From positions 1-64,000 of the forward strand of contig BAXG01000012.1 of NCBI GenBank assembly GCA_001310455.1: a stretch of 64,000 bases of DNA, in the 5' to 3' direction. This DNA comes from Photobacterium sp. JCM 19050 (GTDB taxonomy: Bacteria > Pseudomonadota > Gammaproteobacteria > Enterobacterales > Vibrionaceae). Positions 37,523 to 47,651 of this stretch are shown one piece after another. The translations under genes were made by a program, and so were the position numbers. How positions within the stretch are numbered: position 1 is the first letter of the stretch; each line of letters opens with the position of its first letter. The notes below the pieces were generated by a model that was given only the letters and a program-made list of their open reading frames with translations, was not told the DNA's origin and did not search any database.

Positions 37523-39912
37523 ATGAACGACAAGAAAGAATTACAGCCTCAGGTAAAAAACGGTTTTTTGCTGACCCGTGAAAGCCGGGATACACCAAGT
37601 GGAATGGAAATCCGGCTCTGGGTGAAGTCAGGCAACCGCGCTGAACAACTCATTATCAGCGGTGAAAAGCCGGTGTTTTTTATTGCCACAGACAAATCGG
37701 CAGATGCGCTCACATTGCTTCGTGCCAACAATTTCCATCCGGAAAGCAAGGCGCTTCCATTGGAGGATTTTGAACACCTCCCGGTTACTGCATTCTATTT
37801 TCCGACATCAAGGCTGGCTTCACTGGCATCAGATCTGCTGACGGAAAACGATTTTGAACCGCTGGAATCGGATGTACGCCCCGCAGACCGATACTTAATG
37901 GAGCGCTACATACAGGGGGGGCTTTCTTACACAGGAACACCGACGATACAAAAGGGTGTTACCGTTTGGCGACAGGCCCGGATTAAACAGGCTGACTGTA
38001 AGCCGGAACTTATTACGGTCTCCCTTGATATCGAATGTTCGGAGCGTGGAGAGCTTTATTCCGTGGGGCTGGACAGTCCGGCAGACAGCCGGGTGATCAT
38101 GGTAGGTCCGGAACAGCCCGGTGATGATACCACAGCAATCGAGTGGGTCGCAGATGAAAAGGCTTTACTGGCAGCTCTTGAAAATTGGTTTTCTCAGTTC
38201 GAACCGGATGTCGTAATTGGCTGGAACGTTATTGACTTTGATTTCCGACTGCTTGCCAAAGCCGCTGAGCGCCATAACAGCAAGCTGAAAATTGGTCGTG
38301 CCGGCGAGTACCTGTATGTTCGTGAGCGTAAGCAGGGTGGCAGTTTTGTCACGCTGCCGGGAAGAGTGCTGATTGATGGCATCGATGCCCTTAAAACGGC
38401 AACCTACGGATTTCGGTCGTGGTCATTAGAGTCAGTGGCGCAAGAGCTATTGGGTGAGGGGAAAGCAATAAGCAACCCTTATGACCGCTTGGATGAAATT
38501 AAGCGTATGTTCCGGGAAGACAAGCGGGCGCTGGCAAAATACAACTTGCAGGATTGTGTTCTGGTTAACCGGATATTTGATCATACCCATTTACTGGACT
38601 TTCTGGTTGAACGCTCCCGCCTGACTGGTGTTGAATTGGATCGTGTTGGTGGTTCCGTTGCCGCATTCACCAATCTCTACCTGCCAAGGTTGCACCGGGG
38701 TGGCTATGTCGCACCCAGCCTGCATGCTGAAAACTGGATCGCGAGCCCCGGTGGCTATGTCATGGATTCAATACCCGGGCTTTATGATTCAGTGCTGGTG
38801 CTGGATTTCAAGAGCCTGTACCCGTCTATCATTAAGACATTCCGCATCGACCCATGGGCCTGGTTGAGGGATTGAAAGCCGAGCGTGAGGGCAGGGTTGA
38901 GGAAACCATTCCCGGTTTCCGGGGTGGGGTGTTCCATCGGGAAAAGCATTACCTTCCTGCGATGATAGAAGGTTTGTGGCGCGCCAGGGACAGGGCGAAA
39001 CAGCAAGGTGAAAAGGCGTTCTCAACGGCAATAAAGATCATCATGAACTCTTTTTACGGGGTTCTGGGTTCATCCGGCTGCCGTTTTTTCGATCACCGGC
39101 TGGCCTCGTCCATCACGATGCGCGGTCATGAAATCATGAAGCAGACCCGGGAATTTATTGAAAACCGGGGTTATCAGGTTATTTATGGCGACACCGATTC
39201 AACATTTGTCTCACTAGGCTGTCTTCACAGCCAAAAAGACGCGGATGAAATTGGGAACAAGCTGGTAACCGATATCAATGCCTGGTGGACGCAGCGCCTG
39301 CAGGATGAATACCAAATTGCTTCTGCCCTCGAAATTGAATACGAAACCCACTACCGGAAATTCCTGATGCCGAAAATACGCGGGCAGGATACCGGAAGTA
39401 AAAAGCGCTACGCCGGGTTAGTGGGTGAAGGCGAAAATGAAAAGATGGTGTTCAAAGGGCTGGAAAGCGCTCGTACCGACTGGACGCCGCTATCCCAGGC
39501 TTTTCAGCAAGAGCTCTACCATAGGGTTTTTCATGGCCAGGATATTGACGAGTTAGTCAGGGAATACGCAGAGAACACACTGAACGGCAATAACGACGAC
39601 AGGCTGTTTTACCGCAAGCGGCTTCGTCGGAAACTGGCTGAATATCAGGTAAACGTTCCGCCACATGTAAGAGCGGCAAGAATGGCTGATGAAGTGAATA
39701 AAAAGCTGGGGCGTCAATTGCAGTACCAATACGGAGGCTGGATTGAATACGCGATGACGGTTAACGGCCCAGAGCCGAAAGAAGCGCTGCAAAGCCCCCT
39801 GGACTATCAGCATTACGTAGATAAACAACTCCGACCTATTGCGGAAGGTATTCTTCCCTTTATCGGAAAAGACTTTGACGATTTGGCGTCCCCTCAACTC
39901 GGGTTGTTTTAG
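37523..39912 (+). CDS. polB: DNA polymerase II (frame broken near 38852)
   Basis: About 796 residues after restoring one C, matching the enterobacterial enzyme's size. It is a family B polymerase with 3'-5' exonuclease, usually SOS-induced. Exo motifs are SLDIECSERGELYSVG, GWNVIDFDFRLL and YNLQDCVLVN. Polymerase motifs are DFKSLYPSIIKTFRIDPMG, the NSFYGVLGSSGCRFFD segment and VIYGDTDSTFVSLG. ATG 37523 gives the family-like N-terminus leading to GFLLTRESRDTPSG; an ATG at 37496 is possible. I saw no convincing LexA box. Confidence 0.95.
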
Positions 39913-39928
39913 TCTCCTCCAAAACCAA

Positions 39929-39957
39929 AAGTGCAGCTCAAGGGCTGCACTTTGTTG
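39929..39957 (+). terminator. Terminator of polB
   Basis: AGTGCAG-CTCAAGGG-CTGCACT followed by TTGTTGTT, with AAAA on the left flank giving a T run for the opposite strand as well. Confidence 0.75.
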
Positions 39958-39974
39958 TTCAGGGTAATGCTGAA

Positions 39975-40292
39975 TTACTTAAAGTAACCGAGATCCAGAA
40001 CGTGGCGTTTGCTGGCGAGAACCGGGTCTGAATGTACGACTCCACGGTTAGGCGAGCATACTTTGACGACATCGCCACAGTCATAAATTGCCATTACCAC
40101 TTCTTTGGATTGCGGGCAGAACGCCTTGGGCATCGGGTCACCTACTTTCAGTGACACTTCTTTGCCTTCGTGAATCCAACGGACCGAAGACACTCGCTTT
40201 TCAGGAATACTTGCGCCGATATGTGAGGCAATAGATTGGTAGATAGATTCGGCGTGCTGACCGGACTCAGCCGTTGGGACGAAAAATGCCAT
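39975..40292 (-). CDS. Conserved hypothetical protein, 105 residues
   Basis: Start ATG 40292 with GGAGTGAG upstream. The sequence begins MAFFVPTAESGQHAESIYQS and includes RWIHEGKEVSLKVGD, then AIYDCGDVVKVCSPNRG. It looks like a small mixed alpha/beta cytosolic protein with no signal peptide or TM helix. I do not recognise a family. Confidence 0.6.
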   Translation of the reverse strand: MAFFVPTAESGQHAESIYQSIASHIGASIPEKRVSSVRWIHEGKEVSLKVGDPMPKAFCPQSKEVVMAIYDCGDVVKVCSPNRGVVHSDPVLASKRHVLDLGYFK

Positions 40293-40490
40293 AACTCACT
40301 CCATTGTTTTATAAAAATCCATAAATGCCATCAATGGCAGTCAAATAACTCTGTTTATGGCGAATAAACAACCTAAACCCTAACAAAAAACACTGTGTTA
40401 CGGCAAGTTTAAAATATGCATGTGTTGGTTATGAATAATGATGTTATTCCAAAAATTGCATTATGGACTTGATGGCGCTTGAATAGTATT

Positions 40491-40544
40491 AAGAAGCGAG
40501 AAGCGAGAAGCGAGAAGCGAGAAGCGAGAAGCGAAAAGCGAGAG
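40491..40544 (+). repeat. Heptanucleotide tandem repeat (GAGAAGC)n
   Basis: Seven consecutive 7-bp units, the first (AAGAAGC) and last (GAAAAGC) variant and five perfect, followed by GAGAG. It lies in the 5' leader of the DUF1289 gene, ending 12 bases before its TTG start. A repeat whose unit is not a multiple of three can change copy number by slippage. Confidence 0.95.
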
Positions 40545-40555
40545 TAAGGGATTAT

Positions 40556-40810
40556 TTGGAACAGCTTGAATTCTTCAACGTCCCCAGCCCCTGCATTGGT
40601 GTGTGTCAGGTAAACAATAAAGGCTATTGCAAAGGGTGCCTTCGCAGCAGGGATGAAAGGTTTAACTGGAATCAGTTTACTGATACCCAGAAACGGGACG
40701 TGCTCCGGCTTTGCAAGCAAAGGAAGGTCCGGATTTTGCGGGCTCTGCGCGCGAGGGAATTGGCGCTTCAGGAAGGTAACGAGAATCAGCAGGGCGATCT
40801 GTTTGGTTGA
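40556..40810 (+). CDS. DUF1289 family protein
   Basis: 84 residues. The signature PSPCIGVCQVNNKGYCKGC holds the four conserved Cys of DUF1289 (C-x3-C...C-x2-C), presumably a small metal-binding fold, then RSRDERFNWNQFTDTQK. The TTG at 40556 after TAAGGG seems the start; the sequence before it runs into the heptamer repeat. A basic helical tail follows. Function unknown. Confidence 0.78.
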   Translation: MEQLEFFNVPSPCIGVCQVNNKGYCKGCLRSRDERFNWNQFTDTQKRDVLRLCKQRKVRILRALRARELALQEGNENQQGDLFG

Positions 40811-40845
40811 GGCGCAGGTTAGGCTGTAACCAACTGACAGATAGC

Positions 40846-40873
40846 AAAAAAGCACCCCGAAGGGTGCTTTTTC
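40846..40873. terminator. Bidirectional terminator
   Basis: AAAAAGCACCC-CGAA-GGGTGCTTTTT between the convergent DUF1289 gene and rplY, with A and T runs on either side. Confidence 0.9.
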
Positions 40874-40902
40874 GTAAGCCTAAGCTCACACGGGTTCAGC
40901 AA

Positions 40903-41181
40903 TTAGATGCGAACGAAGTCCATGTGGTTAACTTTAGGCTTGTATGGGTGACGTTGAACGTCTTGTGGCTTAACCTTAACTTCTTTGCCATCGATAACCA
41001 GAACGATCGCTTCGTAGAACTCAGGGTTGCCCATTGCGTTCATAACTTTGTCATGATCCAGAGCGATAGATACAGGTGCTTCAGAACCACCGTATACGAT
41101 TGCTGGGAACTGGTTTGCATGACGCAGGCGGCGGCTCGCACCTTTACCCTGCTCAGTACGTACAACTGCTTCGAATTTCAT
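40903..41181 (-). CDS. rplY: 50S ribosomal protein L25
   Basis: 92 residues, the short single-domain L25 that binds 5S rRNA. It starts [20 protein letters not shown] and includes [20 protein letters not shown] and the C-terminal [20 protein letters not shown], all typical. ATG 41181 is chosen over an upstream in-frame GTG. Its placement beside radD matches E. coli gene order. Confidence 0.97.
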   Translation of the reverse strand: MKFEAVVRTEQGKGASRRLRHANQFPAIVYGGSEAPVSIALDHDKVMNAMGNPEFYEAIVLVIDGKEVKVKPQDVQRHPYKPKVNHMDFVRI

Positions 41182-41306
41182 CGTGAGTACTCTCTGATAG
41201 AGATTGAAAACACATCGAGCATAGCGACCTTGCCCGATGACCAAAAACGAGCGCGGATACTAGCATCCACGACATAAGAAAACAAGCGGGAAACCTTGAT
41301 AACCCG

Positions 41307-43084
41307 TCAATTGCCGGACTTTTCAGCAAATTGTGTCGCCAGCCATCCTTTGAGCGTCCCCTGTTCATCAAATACCTTGTCACGAATTGACCAGAATCGG
41401 CCGGACTTTCTGGCGATAATGAAGTCCGGTGCCCTGAAACGGTGTTGGTGTTTCTCTACTTTGGTGGGCGCTGTGTCTTCAAACGGGCGGTGTCTGTCGA
41501 TAAGGTGCGGTCGGACAAACTTCTCCAGAAAGGATGTCTTCTGTCGCTTGGTAGACATTGGCCAGTATTCCCGCAGTTGCTGGTCGTCGTCACCATAATA
41601 GGTCACGCATAGCTGGGGTGTTCCTTTCTGGGACTTACCTGCTTCCACCTCCATGTCATTGCATGCCATTATTAATGCGTCTTTTAGCTTTAACGCTTCC
41701 CGCAGTTTCTTATCCGGGTCAACAAGCTGCGCATCACATTGATGGCATACCCGGGCGGCAATATCATTGTCTGCTCCGCAGTCATCGCAGAATTTCGCCC
41801 GGAAACGGTAACCACAAATCTCTCGTTCGCCATCGTCGTCTTCAAAGTAGCCCTGGCAACGGCGTCCATAATGTTCGATGACAATACCCCGATCATCCGT
41901 TTTTCCCCAGAAATTGTTGTTGAACCGCAGGCCGGGCAGGGGATGGTCACAATTTCCGAATCGCTGTCCGGTTTGGTGTCGCCAACTTCCGGTTGGTAGA
42001 GGTCGTAGTTATTGCCGGCATAGTCCAGGATAAGGCAGTCTTTCTTCCCGGGAGAAAGGCGAAGCCCCCGGCCTACGATTTGTTGGTAGAGGCTGACGGA
42101 CTCTGTGGGTCTCAGTATGGCAATCAGGTCTACATGAGGGGCATCAAAACCGGTTGTCAGGACTGATACATTAACCAGATATTTTATTTCCCGGTTTTTG
42201 AATGCGCGAATGATTCGGTCCCGTTCTTTGCCTTCTGTATCCCCAACGACCAGAGCAGACTGTTCCGGTGGCAGCAAATGCAATACTTCCTGTGCGTGCC
42301 TGACGGTGGCTGCAAATATCATGATGCCGTGCCGGTCTGCCGCTTTTTCTTTTATCTGTGTGAGGATCTCAGGTGTTGCGCGGGGAGCGCGCTTTATGAC
42401 CTCATCCATTTCCTTTTCAGAATAAAATCCGGAAGCGCGGGGGCGAAGCTCGGAAAAGTCGTAGCTTAATACCGGTGCGTCCAGCAAAGTTGCTTCGGTC
42501 AGGAACCCTTCATCAAGCAGGTGCCGGATGGGCAGTTCAAAAATGCAGTCCTTGAAAAACCGGTTGTCGGTGGTACGAACCTGCCCCCGGGTATGGAAAC
42601 GGTAAATCCAGCCAAGCCCCAAACGGTAAGGTGTCGCAGTGAGTCCCAGAATTTTGAGGCCCGGGTTAACAGACTGCAGGTGAGAGATAACCCGGCGGTA
42701 GCTGCTGTCTTCGTCATCCGGTACCCGGTGGCATTCATCAATGACCAACAAGCTAAACGCATGGGAGAATGCATCAAGGTTGCGTACCACAGACTGTACG
42801 GAGGCAAAAATAACCTGTTGGTTTGTTTCCTTGCGGCCAAGCCCAGCCGAGAAAACAGCGCCTTCAAGACCGTACCCTTCATATTTCGCGTGATTTTGCT
42901 CGACCAGTTCTTTTACGTGGGCGAGTACCAGTACGTTTCCTCTTGCCAATCGGGCAAGCTCTGCAATAACCAGACTTTTTCCTGCTCCCGTAGGCAGCAC
43001 GGCGACAGCGGGATCAGCGCTTTTTCGGAAGTAGTGGACAACGGCTCGAACAGCCTCGGATTGGTAGGGGCGCAGGGTATACAT
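41307..43084 (-). CDS. radD: RadD (YejH) superfamily II DNA helicase-like protein (frame broken near 41923)
   Basis: About 592 residues after adding one T, close to E. coli RadD. Walker A LPTGAGKS, motif II IDECHR, motif III LTATPYR, motif [11 protein letters not shown] and motif [12 protein letters not shown] are all present. After the break the protein continues with Cys-rich zinc ribbons ([27 protein letters not shown]) and a basic C-terminus. RadD acts in recombination-coupled repair and responds to SSB/RecA in E. coli. ATG 43084 starts [14 protein letters not shown]. Confidence 0.93.
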
Positions 43085-43194
43085 GAATGCCTAAACGTCA
43101 GGGTACTGTAAAAACGTACAGTGTAACGGGGTGGGGAAGTTTTTCAAAGCGGTGAGGAGAGGGCGGAGGTATAAATTTCCGCCCGGGAATTCGG

Positions 43195-43659
43195 TTAGTT
43201 GATTGGTTTAACCATTACGCAGAACTGACGTCGCGGAATAAAATCATGCCGCTCGTAAAAGGTGCGGGCGCCGCCGTTCCCGATATTCACTTCCAGAGAC
43301 ACGGCACAACATCCGCGCTCGCGTGCGAGGTTTTCGAGTTCCGGGATTACCCATGAGCCGATGCCCTGGTTTCGCCACGACGGTGAAATATAAAGCTGAT
43401 CGATAATGGCAGCATGGCCACCCCAGTGAACGCTGTAACTGTAGGTCAACACAATATAACCGACGATATCGGCTACACCGTCTGACTCGCACTGGATCAG
43501 CCAGACATCACCATCGTCCGGCGTATTGAGCAAATGACGTAAACCACTCTCCACTTTTGGCCCGTCAAAAAGTAAAGCCTCGTGATCATAGAGCGATTTA
43601 ACCAGTTCCAGCAATTTTGGAAATGTATCATTGGAGGGGTGGAGGAGGCTGGTTTTCAT
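43195..43659 (-). CDS. GNAT family N-acetyltransferase
   Basis: 154 residues. The acetyl-CoA loop is SPSWRNQGIGSWVI (Q/R-x-x-G-x-G/A type), preceded by strand HAAIIDQLYI and followed by CCAVSLEVNIGNGGARTFYE, giving the classic N-x-x-A-x-x-F-Y end of the fold. The YGI-like segment DIVGYIVLTYSYSVHW is beta4. Substrate unknown. It stands alone between radD and rsuA. Confidence 0.88.
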   Translation of the reverse strand: MKTSLLHPSNDTFPKLLELVKSLYDHEALLFDGPKVESGLRHLLNTPDDGDVWLIQCESDGVADIVGYIVLTYSYSVHWGGHAAIIDQLYISPSWRNQGIGSWVIPELENLARERGCCAVSLEVNIGNGGARTFYERHDFIPRRQFCVMVKPIN

Positions 43660-43928
43660 AATTTTCCCCTAGAGTCAGCACAATGATGAACAGTGTCGTC
43701 TGCAATACAGACCGAGCAATTGGGGCTATTTACCCTGATGGTTTAGCCTGTCTCATTTTTGTTGCTCATGACAGCTTAGTTATAGAAAGTGAGACCGGGC
43801 AACGCAAACTGAAATTCTAAATATGCGGGTGTCAGCATGCTTTATCTGTACGATCCGCCCCAGATCTCTATAATGAGCGGCAATTGATAAAATGCACGTT
43901 ATTTTATGCGTGCACATAGCTGGATAGA

Positions 43929-44636
43929 ATGATGATTAGGCTTGATAAATTTCTTTGTGAAACCCTGGCAATTACCCGTTCCCAGGCGACACGTATCCTC
44001 AAAGAAGGCCGTGTGGAAGTAGACGGTGAAACGAAGAAAAGCGGAGCGCTGAAAATCGCAGAAGACGCCAATGTCGTGTTTGATGAACAACCTCTGGCGT
44101 TACGTGGCCCACGCTATTACATGATGAACAAGCCTGAGGGCTTTGTTTGTTCGCATGACGACCCTTACAACCCGACTGTCTTCGTTCTGTTTGAAGAAGT
44201 GGGTGCAGATCGTATGCATATTGCAGGCCGCCTTGATGCCGACACGACCGGCCTTGTGTTGTTGACTGATGATGGACAGTGGTCACACCGGGTGACGTCA
44301 CCGAAACACAAATGCGACAAAACATACTATGTCTGGTTAGCCGATCCTATTTCAGCTGAAACAGAATCAGCGTTTGCTGAAGGCATTATGCTGAACGGTG
44401 AAAAAACGCCGACATTACCTGCCACTCTGGAACAATTGAGCGAAACAGAGTGTCGTCTGACCATCAGTGAAGGGCGTTACCACCAGGTGAAGCGTATGTT
44501 CGCAGCAATGGGTAACAAGGTCGTGGGTCTGCACCGCGAACGAATTGGTCACCTGGAGCTTGACGACGACATGGAGCCGGGCGAATTCCGCAGTCTTACA
44601 GAAGAAGAAGTGCAGGCGTTTTACAAAAAAGCCTAA
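43929..44636 (+). CDS. rsuA: 16S rRNA pseudouridine(516) synthase
   Basis: 235 residues. An S4 RNA-binding domain (IRLDKFLCETLAITRSQATR) precedes the RsuA catalytic domain with HIAGRLDADTTGLVLLTDDG (catalytic Asp in RLD) and YHQVKRMFAAMGNKVVGLHR. It converts U516 of 16S rRNA to pseudouridine. Start at 43929 or 43932. It is followed by bcr in the same orientation, as in E. coli. Confidence 0.95.
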   Translation: MMIRLDKFLCETLAITRSQATRILKEGRVEVDGETKKSGALKIAEDANVVFDEQPLALRGPRYYMMNKPEGFVCSHDDPYNPTVFVLFEEVGADRMHIAGRLDADTTGLVLLTDDGQWSHRVTSPKHKCDKTYYVWLADPISAETESAFAEGIMLNGEKTPTLPATLEQLSETECRLTISEGRYHQVKRMFAAMGNKVVGLHRERIGHLELDDDMEPGEFRSLTEEEVQAFYKKA

Positions 44637-44751
44637 GGACTTTTCCTTTCCTGTTGCTGGATCGAGGTTATCAGTAAGTCGCGCAATGACACTCAATACT
44701 GTCAGTAACGGCATTCTTTCCTGTCAGAAGATAATCTTGCCGCTATAATTT

Positions 44752-44778
44752 GAGTCCGGCTATTTGCCGGACTCTTCT
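44752..44778 (+). terminator. Hairpin between rsuA and bcr
   Basis: GAGTCCGGC-TATTT-GCCGGACTC followed by a weak TTCTATTTC tract. A TATAAT lies just upstream (44744-44749), so this may be the rsuA terminator, a 5' leader hairpin of bcr, or both. Confidence 0.5.
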
Positions 44779-44827
44779 ATTTCAGGCTTCTGAATTCTTC
44801 GGCAGCCTTGTTCATCTTTGGAGTTAT

Positions 44828-46018
44828 ATGTCTTCGCAGTCTTCATCGACTCTGGGTTTTGGCCTGATTCTTATTCTCGGGGCAATAGCAGCGCTCACCC
44901 CTCTGGCAATCGATATGTATTTGCCGGCGATGCCTACCATTGCGTCCGATCTCGGAGTGACATCCGGAGCAGTTCAGTCAACGCTGGCTTCTTACACTGC
45001 CGGTTTTGCCATTGGGCAGTTGTTACACGGGCCGCTCTCTGACAGTTATGGCCGCCGGCCGATCCTTCTGGTTGGTGTCGCTTTCTTTGCCATGGCGGCG
45101 GTAGTCAGCGCGCTTGCCAATGACATTCATATGCTTACCTGGGTACGAGCTGCACAGGGTTTTGCCGGGGCTGCTGCTGCGGTCATTATCCAGGCGCTGG
45201 TGCGGGACATGTTTGAGCGGGAAGAGTTTGCCCGTACGATGTCGTTTGTCACTTTGGTGATGACAGTCGCCCCATTGGCTGCACCAATGATCGGTGGTTA
45301 CCTGTCGGTTTGGTTTGGTTGGCGCTCGGTGTTCTGGTTACTTGCCGGTTTCGCTGTGCTTGTACTGGTGCTGGTCACGTTCAAAATTCCGGAAACGCTG
45401 ACGCCGGAAAACCGCCAACCGCTGCGCTTTATGAGCGTGATGCGTAACTATTTCCGCATACTCCGCACGCCGCAGGCCATGGGGTTGATTATGTCCGGTG
45501 CATTTTCATTTGCCGGGATGTTCTCATTCCTGACTGCAGGGTCTTTTGTGTACATTGACTATTACGGAGTCAGCACTCAAAACTTTGGTTATCTGTTCGG
45601 CCTCAATGTTGTCTGTCTGATTGTGATGACGAGCATGAACGGAAGGATGGTTCGCCGTAAAGGATCACACTGGATGCTGCGCTTTGGTCTGACGGTACAG
45701 CTTGTAGCGGGTATCCTGATGGTTATTGGGCAGTTGGCCGGTTTCGGGCTGGTTGGCACAGTAATCCCTGTGATGTTGTTTGTTGGCGCTATTTCGGTGG
45801 TGGGCAGTAACGGCATGGCATGTTTGCTGTCAGGCTATCCTCAGTTGGCGGGTACCGCTTCAGCATTGAGCGGTACAATGCGCTTTGGTGTGGGAGCAGT
45901 TATCGGAGCTGTGCTCGCCGCGGTGCCTGGCATTGACCCGTGGCCAATGGTTATCTCGATGGGTGGCTGCGCTGTGTTGTCATCTGTACTGTATTGGGGC
46001 CTCTCGCGAAACGCCTGA
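44828..46018 (+). CDS. bcr: Bcr/CflA family drug:H+ antiporter
   Basis: 396 residues, 12 TM helices, major facilitator superfamily. It begins with SSSTLGFGLILILGAIAALTP, then DMYLPAMPTIASDLG (the DHA1 subfamily D-x-Y-L-P motif) and the A motif GPLSDSYGRRPILLVG. GFAGAAAAVIIQALVRDMF is the R-containing helix 4. It expels bicyclomycin and related compounds. ATG 44828 is the conserved start. Adjacent to rsuA as in E. coli. Confidence 0.94.
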   Translation: MSSQSSSTLGFGLILILGAIAALTPLAIDMYLPAMPTIASDLGVTSGAVQSTLASYTAGFAIGQLLHGPLSDSYGRRPILLVGVAFFAMAAVVSALANDIHMLTWVRAAQGFAGAAAAVIIQALVRDMFEREEFARTMSFVTLVMTVAPLAAPMIGGYLSVWFGWRSVFWLLAGFAVLVLVLVTFKIPETLTPENRQPLRFMSVMRNYFRILRTPQAMGLIMSGAFSFAGMFSFLTAGSFVYIDYYGVSTQNFGYLFGLNVVCLIVMTSMNGRMVRRKGSHWMLRFGLTVQLVAGILMVIGQLAGFGLVGTVIPVMLFVGAISVVGSNGMACLLSGYPQLAGTASALSGTMRFGVGAVIGAVLAAVPGIDPWPMVISMGGCAVLSSVLYWGLSRNA

Positions 46019-46045
46019 ACACGGTTCAGGCATTGATCGTTCCAG

Positions 46046-46073
46046 AAAGCGCAGTTAACGGCTGCGCTTTTCT
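46046..46073. terminator. Bidirectional terminator overlapping a gene end
   Basis: AAAGCGCAG-TTAACGG-CTGCGCTTT between bcr and the convergent SDR gene; the stop codon of the minus-strand gene lies inside the loop (46055-46057). Confidence 0.85.
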
Positions 46074-47478
46074 ATTTCCAGTGCCATACCGCGAAAGATA
46101 AACAGATGCGCCGGGAACATGGCAAACCAGTAACCCAGCCCCCAAATGCCGGCCGGGTGCCACCAAGCCGGATGTCGAGTTCTCGCCAGTCTCCTTTCTC
46201 TGTGATTGTGAATTCGAGCCGTCCAAGCCCGGGCGCTTTCATTCCAAACAACAGCGAGAGGTGCTGGTCCTTTTCCACCTTCAACACTTTCCATGAGTCA
46301 ATTCGGTCTCCGGACGACAGGCCATCAGTCGAAGGGCGCCTCTTTCTCAGTGCATCACCCCCTATCAGATGATCCATCCAGGCGCGAATTTTCCAAAGCC
46401 AGTCGGCGTAGAAATAGCCTTCGTCACCACCAATCCGGCAAATGGTGTTGAACAGCTTTTCGGCACTGGCTTTTGTTTTCAGGGTGTAACCGGCTTGCTT
46501 GGGATAAAACGCATAACCGGGTTGCCAGCGGGAGACCGCATCCGGGTCATATTGCCAGATATCGTCATCCAACAACGCCTGCTCGCGGGACAGCGCCTCT
46601 TCTACTGCTTCCTCAAATGTTTGTAAATGCACCTGCAGATACCGGGAAATATCCTGTGAGGGAGAGGGGAGAAGGTCGTGTGAAAGCCCCTTGACCAACG
46701 CTTTGGCGATGGGAGCGGGGACGGAAGTTATAAAATGAATCCACTGCGCAGATAGCGCCGGTGAAAGATAAGGGATCTTAATGATTATTCGCTTTTTACC
46801 GATGATTTTAGCAAACCGCCGAATTTGATCTTCGTAGGAGATTGCTTCCGGCCCACCGATATCCAAAATGGGGTTACCTTCTACTTTAAGCTCGGCCATC
46901 TGGGTAAGGAAGTAGAGAAGGTCAGGAAGGGATACCGGGGATGACAATGAGCGAACCCATTTCGGTGTTGTCATCACGGGAAGGTGATACACCATGTCAC
47001 GCATGACTTCAAATGCTGCTGAACCCGGCCCGACAATGACACCAGAACGCAGTTCAATCACCTGTGTTTTCGCTTGCCTTAAAATTTCCCCCGATATCTT
47101 TCTGGATTTAAGGTGTTCCGAGTCTGTCTCTTCCGGTTGAAGTGCTCCGAGGTAAATCACACGCGAGACGTTTGAGGTGTCCAATTCCTTAACTAATGCA
47201 TGAGCAAGATCTATTTCATATTGGTATAAATCCCGTCCCTGCATCATGCCATGAACCAGGTAGAAAACGATGTCGATGTCAGTAAAAGCGCTGGCGAGCG
47301 TCTCTGGTTTAGAAAGATCAAGTGTTTTCAATTGGATGTTTGGATGGTCGCTCCAGGGTTCTTTTTCTAGTGAAGAAAGTCGCCGCGAAGTTGCGGTGAC
47401 CAAATGCCCTTGTTCCAGCAACGCCGGAGTCAGGTGACGCCCGACATAACCACTTGATCCGATGACCAGAATTCTCAA
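46055..47478 (-). CDS. NAD(P)-binding SDR protein with DUF2867 domain (frame broken near 46168)
   Basis: About 474 residues after restoring one base. An atypical SDR Rossmann domain ([20 protein letters not shown], GxxGxxG motif; [31 protein letters not shown]) is followed by a C-terminal DUF2867 domain (about 330-474), ending in [14 protein letters not shown]. The motif [15 protein letters not shown] is typical of this two-domain family. Substrate unknown; possibly a polyprenyl- or lipid-linked compound given the hydrophobic tail. Divergent from the MATE gene. Confidence 0.85.
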
Positions 47479-47651
47479 AGCACACCTCCTTTCTTTAACG
47501 CTTTTTACTTTACATTAACTTTTTGTTTTGCGGGAAAATTTAGTTTCAATTTGATGTCACATATCACTTGCTGACAGGTAACCAATATTTGATAATTGCG
47601 TCGTTTTTCACCTTCTTTCATATGTTTCCCCCTCTTTCGCAGGAACCCAAT

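Noticed and set aside
40409..40855. A minus-strand frame running through the GAGAAGC repeat and giving repeated LLASRFS units
   Set aside because: The repeat pattern is a consequence of translating the heptamer. It is antisense to the DUF1289 gene and has no start context.
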